A stretch of DNA of 5,849 nt, from contig MENE01000025.1 in NCBI GenBank assembly GCA_001769005.1, positions 17,855-23,703 on the forward strand, given 5' to 3'. Positions within the stretch are counted from its first letter, which is position 1; the number at the start of each line of letters is the position of its first letter. The translations under genes and the position numbers were made by a program. The DNA comes from Bacteroidetes bacterium GWA2_31_9b (lineage in GTDB: Bacteria > Bacteroidota > Bacteroidia > Bacteroidales > UBA12077). The notes below the pieces were generated by a model that made no database searches, was not told the DNA's origin, and was given only the letters and a program-made list of their open reading frames with translations. Of this stretch, positions 1 through 5,450 are shown in pieces.

Positions 1-1338
1 TAAAGTTCCACCAGTAGGACCACCAATATGAACTGCTTTGAATTTCTTATTATTTGGGATTCCTCCAGCAATCCGGTAAATAATATCACGAAGTTTAGTA
101 CCCATTTCAACTTCGACCAATCCAACAAATTCAATTTTACCACTAATAGAAAAGACTTTTGTTCCCTTGCTTTCTTCTGTTCCAATAGAATTAAACCATT
201 GAGCACCTTTTTCAATTATTATTGGAATATTTACAAGAGTTTCAACATTATTAACAACAGTAGGCTGCCCATATAAACCATTTATAGCTGCATTTGATGG
301 TCTTGGTCGGCCACGTTTCCCTTCAATATTGCTAATTAGTGCTGTTTCCTCACCACAAACATATGCCCCAGCACCTTTTTTAATAATAATTTCAAGAGAG
401 TAACCACTTTTATAAATATCATGACCTAATAAACCATATTCTTTTGCTTGTTGAATTGCATTTGTCAATCGTTTTATTGCCAAATCGTACTCCCATTCAA
501 TATAAATAAAAGCTTTTCTGGCACCAATTGCATACGCAGAAATTGCTATCCCTTCAAGCACTTTATGCGGATCACTTTCTAAGAGTAATCGTTCCATAAA
601 TGCTCCAGGATCACTTTCTCCTGCATTACAAATCAAATACTTATTATCACCTGGTGTATCTAAAGCAGTTTTCCATTTTTTACCAGTATATAAACCTTCT
701 CCTCCACGACCTCTAAGTTTGCTTTGATTAACAATATTGCAAACATCTTCATGTGTATAATGTTTAATCACTTTTACAAATGATTTATACCCTCCGAAAG
801 CTAAATACTCATCAATAGAGTTTGCATCAATAATTCCACAATTTTTAAGTATTATTCTCTGTTGATTACTAAAAAAAGCAATTTCATCAATATATGGAAT
901 GTTTTCGTAGGGTTCGTGCATTTTATTTCTAAACTGACAAAAAACATTCTCTTCTACAATAAAATTATTAAAGTTACCATCAATTATTGCTTTAAAATTC
1001 TCCTCTTTAACATTTTTATATAAGAGTTTGGTTTTCCCGGGTAATTGTATCGAAATTAATGTTTCAATAGAACAAATACCAAGGCTTCCAACTTCAATAA
1101 CTGTAGCTTTAATATTTCTCTCAATTAAATAATTCTTAATTAGTTCTTTTAAATTTTGTGCCCCTGTTATAATTGAACCTGAATTCTGACTAACTGTAAT
1201 TATTGGGAATGTAATTTTATCTCTCTTAATAATACTTAACTTATCAGAAACATCATTTGTAAAAACTTCAGATTCGTTTAAAAGAATATTATTTATTATA
1301 AAATCTTTATTATTTTGAGTAGAAGATACAGTCATCAT
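1..1338 (-). CDS. nuoF: NuoF/HydB/HndC-like NAD(P)H-dehydrogenase flavoprotein subunit (3'-truncated by window edge)
   Basis: This is the flavoprotein that takes electrons from NADH or NADPH onto FMN and Fe-S clusters, as in complex I (NuoF) or bifurcating [FeFe]-hydrogenases (HydB/HndC). The reading frame stays open to the window edge, giving 446 residues. Visible in order: a thioredoxin-like N-terminal domain (about 45-125); a linker with SNQQRIILKNCG (157-168) typical of the HydB/HndC type; the nucleotide/FMN loop LRGRGGEGLYTG (208-219); NAGESDPGAF (238-247); GAGAYVCGEETAL (322-334); VNNVETL; and the beginning of an SLBB domain (from about 405), ending in GGPTGG. The C-terminal cluster-binding region, including the expected CxxCxxC motif and any ferredoxin domain, lies outside. 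The start overlaps the nuoE stop as ATGA (a second ATG follows at once), implying translational coupling. Odd: the N-terminal domain keeps only one of four expected cluster cysteines (C89), and flavin motifs deviate (E214, G240). The family is certain; the enzyme it belongs to (bifurcating hydrogenase, formate dehydrogenase or other) cannot be told from this window. Confidence 0.93.
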   Translation of the reverse strand, partial: MMTVSSTQNNKDFIINNILLNESEVFTNDVSDKLSIIKRDKITFPIITVSQNSGSIITGAQNLKELIKNYLIERNIKATVIEVGSLGICSIETLISIQLPGKTKLLYKNVKEENFKAIIDGNFNNFIVEENVFCQFRNKMHEPYENIPYIDEIAFFSNQQRIILKNCGIIDANSIDEYLAFGGYKSFVKVIKHYTHEDVCNIVNQSKLRGRGGEGLYTGKKWKTALDTPGDNKYLICNAGESDPGAFMERLLLESDPHKVLEGIAISAYAIGARKAFIYIEWEYDLAIKRLTNAIQQAKEYGLLGHDIYKSGYSLEIIIKKGAGAYVCGEETALISNIEGKRGRPRPSNAAINGLYGQPTVVNNVETLVNIPIIIEKGAQWFNSIGTEESKGTKVFSISGKIEFVGLVEVEMGTKLRDIIYRIAGGIPNNKKFKAVHIGGPTGGTL

Positions 1339-1799
1339 TGGTTTTCAATTTGCATGTAAAAATTAATAATATCCAATACTTTATCAATTGTTAGCTTTGT
1401 ATATACCTTTTCATTGATGGTCATTACAGGACCATAACCACAACCACTCATACATTCGGTTTCTTCAAAACTAAATAATTTATTTTTTGTTACTTCACCA
1501 TCTTTAATGCTTAATTTTTTATATAACTCATTTAAAATGATTAAATTAGAATTAATATGGCACGAAGTTCCATTACATATTCGAATATGATATTTACCTT
1601 TTGGTTCAAATCTGAATTGACTATAAAAAGATGCTAGTCCATATATTTTGCTTGTTGGTATTTTTAGATAATCACTAATTTTTACAAGAGCTTCTTTCGA
1701 TATAAAACCAAATTTTTCTTGAATCTCCTGCAAGATTGAAATTAAATTATCAGTTTGAATAATGGGGTATTTTTCAAGTATAGAATCAATTTCGGGCAT
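1335..1799 (-). CDS. nuoE: NuoE/HndA-like [2Fe-2S] thioredoxin-fold subunit
   Basis: A 154-residue electron-transfer subunit of the NuoE family (complex I 24 kDa, HydC/HndA of bifurcating hydrogenases). It partners with the NuoF-like flavoprotein and carries one [2Fe-2S] cluster. The N-terminal half (about 1-60) is the usual helical bundle ending in YGLASFYSQF; the C-terminal half is the thioredoxin-like cluster domain with all four ligands: C75-x4-C80 (ICNGTSCH) and C116-x3-C120 (ETECMSGCGYGP). Length and motif spacing are normal and the gene looks intact. ATG at 1799 fits the family's N terminus; no Shine-Dalgarno is visible, which is common in Bacteroidota. It is the first gene of a minus-strand operon and its TGA overlaps the nuoF ATG. 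A -7-like element TATATTTG lies about 45 bp upstream. A hydrogenase large subunit would be expected downstream, outside the window. Confidence 0.95.
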   Translation of the reverse strand: MPEIDSILEKYPIIQTDNLISILQEIQEKFGFISKEALVKISDYLKIPTSKIYGLASFYSQFRFEPKGKYHIRICNGTSCHINSNLIILNELYKKLSIKDGEVTKNKLFSFEETECMSGCGYGPVMTINEKVYTKLTIDKVLDIINFYMQIENQ

Positions 1800-1843
1800 A
1801 ATTCAAATTGTTTTAGAAAAATCATATAAATCCCTAGATTCTA

Positions 1844-1851
1844 CAAATATA
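1844..1851 (-). promoter_or_regulatory. Bacteroidota-type -7 element for the nuoE-nuoF operon (candidate)
   Basis: Read on the minus strand this is TATATTTG, an exact match to the TAnnTTTG -7 consensus used by the Bacteroidota primary sigma factor. It sits about 45 bp before the nuoE ATG, leaving a leader of roughly 35-40 nt. The expected -33 TTTG is not clearly present at 19-21 bp spacing (only a GTTT-like match near 1873-1876), and the region is very AT-rich, so chance is possible. Confidence 0.4.
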
Positions 1852-1943
1852 CAACTTTTATTGTTATATAATAAACATTGTTATTTTTTTCACAGTTATA
1901 AATAAATTCATTAACTTTACATTTTTAAAACATTGATTTTCAG

Positions 1944-1964
1944 TATAGATTTAATAATCTTATA
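1944..1964. repeat. Inverted repeat in divergent promoter region (possible operator)
   Basis: TATAGATT and AATCTTATA flank a TAAT centre and are inverted copies of one another apart from one extra base in the right arm; the core AGATT-TAAT-AATCT is perfect. It lies near the middle of the divergent region, where a dimeric regulator could affect both promoters. Being AT-rich and short it could also be chance; no known regulator site is matched exactly. Confidence 0.3.
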
Positions 1965-1990
1965 TTAAGTATTGATTTTATCATGATCCT

Positions 1991-2002
1991 ATTATTAATA
2001 AT
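1991..2002. repeat. Perfect 12-bp palindrome ATTATTAATAAT
   Basis: This sequence equals its own reverse complement. It ends 15 bp before the plus-strand -7-like element, so it overlaps where the -33 contact of that promoter would be, a position where a bound regulator would act. All bases are A or T, so in this background the match is only moderately unlikely. Confidence 0.3.
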
Positions 2003-2016
2003 GATTAATGTATATT

Positions 2017-2024
2017 TACTTTTG
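2017..2024 (+). promoter_or_regulatory. Bacteroidota-type -7 element for the ferredoxin-hydS-phosphatase operon (candidate)
   Basis: TACTTTTG matches TAnnTTTG and would give a leader of about 35 nt before the ATG at 2067, much like the arrangement on the opposite strand. No TTTG is found at -33 spacing; that position holds the AT palindrome at 1991-2002. A promoter without a good -33 would be consistent with activator dependence, but this is inference. Confidence 0.35.
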
Positions 2025-2066
2025 TATTTGAATTAATTATTTTTTTGAATACTAGTGAATTTTGTT

Positions 2067-2324
2067 ATGATAAAGAAAGAAATCGTTATATGTTTAGGTA
2101 GTTCATGTTTCTCGAGAGGTAATAAACAAACCGTTCAAATAATAAAAGGATACCTAAAAGATCACAATTTAGAAGAACGAGTATATTTTCATGGGAGTCA
2201 TTGTTTTGGCAATTGCGAAGATGGGCCAATGTTAAAAATTGATGAAAAAATCTATCAAAATGTTACTCCAGAGAATATAATTTACATACTTGAAAGTATA
2301 TTTGAAAAGAATAATTTTATTTAA
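2067..2324 (+). CDS. Small thioredoxin-like [2Fe-2S] ferredoxin (HndB / NuoE C-terminal-like)
   Basis: An 85-residue protein that is essentially one thioredoxin-fold [2Fe-2S] domain, an electron carrier. Counting from the ATG at 2067, the ligands are C9-x4-C14 in VICLGSSCFSRGN and C46-x3-C50 in GSHCFGNCEDGPML, all intact, followed by the typical IDEKIYQNVTPENI tail. The ATG at 2067 gives the compact MIKKEIVICLG start usual for the family; a GTG at 2055 would add four residues and cannot be excluded. The same domain is found as HndB in NADP-reducing hydrogenases and fused to the N terminus of HydB-type flavoproteins. Here it is first in an operon with a sensory hydrogenase (55 bp downstream) and a phosphatase, so it probably passes electrons to or from HydS, though it could instead serve the divergent NuoE/NuoF pair. 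Confidence 0.92.
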   Translation: MIKKEIVICLGSSCFSRGNKQTVQIIKGYLKDHNLEERVYFHGSHCFGNCEDGPMLKIDEKIYQNVTPENIIYILESIFEKNNFI

Positions 2325-2349
2325 GAATTGATTCAATACATTAATATAT

Positions 2350-2378
2350 TTTCAAAATATTTATCAGAAAATTTGAAA
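2350..2378 (+). repeat. Inverted repeat just before the hydS start codon
   Basis: TTTCAAA (2350-2356) and TTTGAAA (2372-2378) are perfect 7-base inverted arms with a 15-base loop, ending one base before the ATG at 2380. If it folded in mRNA it would cover the ribosome entry region. The stem is weak (two G-C pairs), so it may have no function. Confidence 0.25.
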
Positions 2379-2379
2379 T

Positions 2380-4239
2380 ATGTCATTAGTTGAAATATTA
2401 AAAAATAAGTGCGATTTAAGTTATTCATGTGTAAGGGTTTGCCCTGTAAATGCAATTGAAGTAAAGGTTAATAAAGAATACGCACGTATTATTCCGGAAC
2501 GATGTATTGGTTGTGGCAGCTGCACATCAGTTTGTCCGCAGGATGCAATACATTATATTGATTCAAAAGACGAAACAAAGCGTATTTTAAAATTAGAGGG
2601 AAAGAAAGTAGCTGTTGTTGCTCCAAGTATATCAGGAGAGTTTCACGATATTACTGATTACAGAAAATTTGTTCAGATGTTTATTCAGCTTGGCTTTGAT
2701 CATGTAAACGAAGTATCTTTTGGTGCAGATATTATATCGCTTAAATATGCCGAACTTTTTAATAATTTTAAAGGTAAATATTACATTTCAACAGCTTGCC
2801 CTGTAATTGTTTCTTATATTCAAAAATTTCAACCTGAACTTATTGACAATTTGGTTCCACTGGTTTCACCAATGATAGCTACAGCTAAAGTTGTTAGAAA
2901 ACTTTATGGACAAGATTCAAAAATTGTATACGTGGGCCCTTGTATAGAAAATAAGAATGAAGCTAAATTATACTCAGATGATGGTAGAATTGATTCTGTA
3001 CTCACTTTTATTGAACTTCGTGAGCTTTTTAACGAATTTAATATTCATGAAAGCACCCTTGAATATTCAGAGTTTGATACACCAATAGGATATAAAGGTT
3101 CATTATTTCCAATTTCAAATGGATTACTGCAAGCAGCAAATATTAGCGAAGATTTACTTACTGGAACTGTTATTAATGCCGAAGGTAAGAATAATATGAT
3201 AAATGCTACAAAGCAATTTTTTAAAGATACAGAAACAATTAAAAAACATTTCAACCTTTATTATTGTGAAGGTTGCTTAATGGGGCCAGGGACTTCGCGT
3301 GGAGGGGAAAAATTTATTCGCAGAACACGTGTTACCGATTATGCAAATAAACGATTAAAGAATTTTGATCTGGCAACCTGGAAAAAAGAAATTGAAAAAT
3401 ATTGGAATCTTGATTATTCAAGAACTTTCTTTAACGACGATCAGCGCATTGAACCACCATCAGAAGAAAAAATTCAGGAAGTACTTAAAGCCATTGGAAA
3501 AGAAAACAGCAATCCACATTTAGGTTGCAATGCTTGCGGATACAATACCTGCCGTGATTTTGCTATTGCAGTATCAGAAGGATTAGCAAAAACTGAGATG
3601 TGTTTGACTTTTACACTTAAAAACAGACATGAATATATAAAATCGCTCCGATCAACGAACGAAAAACTTGCACAAACACAAAAAGCTTTACAGGATTCAG
3701 AACAAATTGCACTTAAAGAGAAAGATGCAGCTCAAGAAGCATCAGAGATTATTAATACCATGTTACATAAATTAAATGCAGGTATTGTTATTATTGATAA
3801 AAATCTAAAAATTATTCAATCGAACAATAGTTTTATTGAAATTCTTGGTGAAGAAGCTAAATCGATTAATGAAGTTATTCCTCAATTGATAGGGGCAGAT
3901 TTAAAAACACTTATTCCATTCAATATCTACAATTTGTTTAGTAATGTATTGTCAACAAACGAAAATATATTAAACAGGGATATATATATTGATGACCGTT
4001 TTTTGAATTTATCCATATTTGTAATTCGGAAAGATAAAATTGTAGGTGCTGTTTTTCGCGATATGTATTCTCCCGAAGTACGCAAAGAAGAAGTAATAAA
4101 ACGTGTAAGTGAAGTCATTGACAAGAACCTTGAAATGGTGCAGAAAATTGGATTTCTGCTTGGCGAGGGTGCTTCAGAAACAGAACAAATGATGAACTCA
4201 ATAATAGAACTATACAAAACATTCAAGAAAAAAGAATAA
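2380..4239 (+). CDS. hydS: Group C (HydS-type) putative sensory [FeFe]-hydrogenase with PAS domain
   Basis: A 619-residue H2/redox sensor, probably cytoplasmic (no signal peptide or membrane segment). Domains: a two-[4Fe-4S] ferredoxin (about 5-60; C42-x2-C45-x2-C48-x3-C52P is complete, while the other motif C11..S14..C17-x3-C21P has Ser for one Cys); hydrogenase large-subunit domain (about 70-340) with H-cluster loops STACP (C140), GPCIENKNEA (C188) and YCEGCLMGPG (C296, C299); an extra [4Fe-4S] domain C383-x2-C386-x4-C391-x16-C408; a coiled coil (about 412-455); a PAS domain (about 458-568); and a helical tail with LGEGASETEQMMNSI. The Ala before C140 replaces the proton-relay Cys of catalytic enzymes, and CEGC is the group C form of the last loop; both argue for sensing over H2 production. 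There is no kinase or cyclase domain, so output probably passes to the phosphatase encoded 2 bp downstream. The ATG at 2380 has no Shine-Dalgarno but fits the family start. H-cluster maturases HydE/F/G are not in the window. Confidence 0.93.
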   Translation: MSLVEILKNKCDLSYSCVRVCPVNAIEVKVNKEYARIIPERCIGCGSCTSVCPQDAIHYIDSKDETKRILKLEGKKVAVVAPSISGEFHDITDYRKFVQMFIQLGFDHVNEVSFGADIISLKYAELFNNFKGKYYISTACPVIVSYIQKFQPELIDNLVPLVSPMIATAKVVRKLYGQDSKIVYVGPCIENKNEAKLYSDDGRIDSVLTFIELRELFNEFNIHESTLEYSEFDTPIGYKGSLFPISNGLLQAANISEDLLTGTVINAEGKNNMINATKQFFKDTETIKKHFNLYYCEGCLMGPGTSRGGEKFIRRTRVTDYANKRLKNFDLATWKKEIEKYWNLDYSRTFFNDDQRIEPPSEEKIQEVLKAIGKENSNPHLGCNACGYNTCRDFAIAVSEGLAKTEMCLTFTLKNRHEYIKSLRSTNEKLAQTQKALQDSEQIALKEKDAAQEASEIINTMLHKLNAGIVIIDKNLKIIQSNNSFIEILGEEAKSINEVIPQLIGADLKTLIPFNIYNLFSNVLSTNENILNRDIYIDDRFLNLSIFVIRKDKIVGAVFRDMYSPEVRKEEVIKRVSEVIDKNLEMVQKIGFLLGEGASETEQMMNSIIELYKTFKKKE

Positions 4240-4241
4240 GT

Positions 4242-5426
4242 ATGGAGAATAAGTTCTACATTGAGGTTGATTGCCAACAAAAAAACCACGAAGGAGAGCG
4301 AATATGTGGTGATGTTTTTCTTTCAGAACGAATTAAAACCGAAGGAAGAACAATCGTTGTTTTATCAGATGGTATGGGACATGGTATTAAAGCTAACATG
4401 CTGGCTACGCTCACCGCCACAATGGCTTTAAACTTTACAAAAGAACATAAAGATGTAAACCGTATTGCAGAAATAATAATGAATACACTGCCTGTTTGCA
4501 GTCAACGTAGAATAAGTTACTCTACATTTACAATTATTGATATTGAAACTACCGGAAAAACAACAATACTTGAATACGACAATCCTAATACTTTAATTTT
4601 TAGAGATAACAAAAATTTTGACCCCGAATGGAAATGTATTATTCTACAAAGTGAAAAAAATGCGGGAAAAGAATTACGCAGTTGTACATTTGATGCTCAA
4701 TTAGAAGATCGCCTTATTTTCTGTTCAGACGGAATTACCCAATCCGGATTAGGTTCCGACAAATATCCATTTGGTTGGGGAATTGAAAATCTGGAAACTT
4801 TTACAAAACGATTAATTACAAATGATCCAAAAATATCAGCTTATAAACTTTCCGGAAAAGTAGTAAATATTGCTTATCAAAACGATGGTTATCATGCTAA
4901 AGATGATTCAAGTTGTGGTTTAATATATTTTCGTGAACCACGTAAACTTTTAATTTGTACAGGTCCTCCATACGAAGAAGATCGGGACAAAATTCTTGCA
5001 GAAGAAGTAAAAAATTTCGAAGGTAAAAAAATTCTTTGCGGAGCTACAACCGGCGATATTATTTCTCGCGAACTGGATTTAAAAATTACCGATAGCTTCG
5101 AATTCGATGATCCTGATTTACCTCCTATTTCATATATGCCTGGAATTGATTTGGTGACCGAAGGTATATTAACATTAAGTAAAGTTTCTGAGATTCTTAA
5201 AGTATACAATAATAACTATTTGCTTGGTAAAGGACCTGCTGACCAGATTGTAAAACTGATTAAAGACAGCGACGAAATAAACTTTATTATTGGAACTAGA
5301 ATAAATATTGCTCACCAGGACCCTAACCTGCCTGTTGAATTAGAAATTCGTAGAACAGTTGTAAAACGAATTGCTAAAACGTTGGAACAAAAGTTTTTAA
5401 AAGAAGTGAGTTTGAAGTTTATTTAA
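4242..5426 (+). CDS. SpoIIE/PPM-type serine/threonine phosphatase with C-terminal domain of unknown function
   Basis: A 394-residue, probably soluble, metal-dependent phosphatase. The N-terminal SpoIIE domain (about 1-230) has the acidic metal-binding residues at the expected places: GD at 23-24, SDGMGHG at 42-48 (D43), SDGITQSG with D163, and KDDSS with D221/D222; YSTFTI and EYDNPN are typical of the hydrogenase-associated SpoIIE family. Residues about 232-394 form a second domain (LLICTGPPYEEDRD, KKILCGATTGDII, PPISYMPGIDLVTEGILTL) that I recognise as recurring in this family but to which I can assign no function. It starts 2 bp after the hydS stop (TAA GT ATG), so translation is likely coupled and the two proteins probably interact. 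By analogy with RsbU/SpoIIE the substrate may be a phosphorylated anti-anti-sigma-like or other Ser/Thr-phosphorylated protein; no partner kinase or STAS protein is encoded here. Confidence 0.92.
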   Translation: MENKFYIEVDCQQKNHEGERICGDVFLSERIKTEGRTIVVLSDGMGHGIKANMLATLTATMALNFTKEHKDVNRIAEIIMNTLPVCSQRRISYSTFTIIDIETTGKTTILEYDNPNTLIFRDNKNFDPEWKCIILQSEKNAGKELRSCTFDAQLEDRLIFCSDGITQSGLGSDKYPFGWGIENLETFTKRLITNDPKISAYKLSGKVVNIAYQNDGYHAKDDSSCGLIYFREPRKLLICTGPPYEEDRDKILAEEVKNFEGKKILCGATTGDIISRELDLKITDSFEFDDPDLPPISYMPGIDLVTEGILTLSKVSEILKVYNNNYLLGKGPADQIVKLIKDSDEINFIIGTRINIAHQDPNLPVELEIRRTVVKRIAKTLEQKFLKEVSLKFI

Positions 5427-5441
5427 ACTTAATCTTTAAAT
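5421..5441. repeat. Inverted repeat at operon end, possible weak terminator
   Basis: ATTTAAA (5421-5427) and TTTAAAT (5435-5441) are perfect 7-base arms around a 7-base loop, overlapping the phosphatase stop codon in the short gap between two convergent genes. The location suits a terminator, but the stem is pure A-T and no uninterrupted T run follows directly on either strand, so intrinsic termination would be weak. Confidence 0.25.
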
Positions 5442-5450
5442 CGTTTTGTG

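Larger units (their letters stand above)
1800..2066. promoter_or_regulatory. Divergent intergenic regulatory region
   Basis: A 267-bp stretch without a credible gene, strongly AT-rich, separating the minus-strand nuoE-nuoF operon from the plus-strand ferredoxin-HydS-phosphatase operon. Both promoters must lie here. It contains one -7-like element per direction, an inverted repeat at 1944-1964, a perfect palindrome at 1991-2002, a smaller palindrome ATCATGAT at 1980-1987, and a 9-base direct repeat ATTGATTTT at 1932-1940 and 1971-1979. No tRNA, riboswitch or small ORF with family resemblance was seen. Confidence 0.75.

Noticed and set aside
28..276. Plus-strand open frame of 82 codons
   Set aside because: Antisense to the strongly conserved NuoF-like gene, with low-complexity Asn/Phe-rich translation and no family resemblance.
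1..1799. nuoE/nuoF as part of a respiratory complex I operon
   Set aside because: The NuoF-like protein has the N-terminal thioredoxin-fold extension and linker of the HydB/HndC type, and the neighbouring genes concern [FeFe]-hydrogenase; no other nuo gene is visible. The left flank would settle this.
2055..2066. GTG start for the small ferredoxin, adding four residues
   Set aside because: The ATG at 2067 gives the usual short N terminus before the first strand, and no ribosome-binding sequence favours the GTG; kept only as an alternative.
2327..2337. ATTGATTCAAT inverted repeat between the ferredoxin and hydS as a terminator
   Set aside because: Arms of only five base pairs with a one-base centre and no following T tract; it does not support termination, and the genes look co-transcribed.
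3045..3254. Minus-strand open frame of 69 codons inside hydS
   Set aside because: Lies fully opposite the hydrogenase domain; no motif and no promoter or spacing that would suit a gene.
2380..4239. HydS as an H2-producing catalytic hydrogenase (group A)
   Set aside because: It lacks the proton-relay Cys (Ala139), has the CEGC form of the last H-cluster loop, and carries the extra [4Fe-4S] and PAS domains typical of the sensory group.
3927..4289. Minus-strand open frame of 120 codons across the hydS-phosphatase junction
   Set aside because: Antisense to the PAS domain and tail coding sequence, which explain the conservation; its hydrophobic translation is what complements of AT-rich helical coding DNA commonly give.
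4892..5209. Minus-strand open frame of 105 codons inside the phosphatase gene
   Set aside because: Antisense to the SpoIIE and C-terminal domains; Ser-rich translation without motifs.
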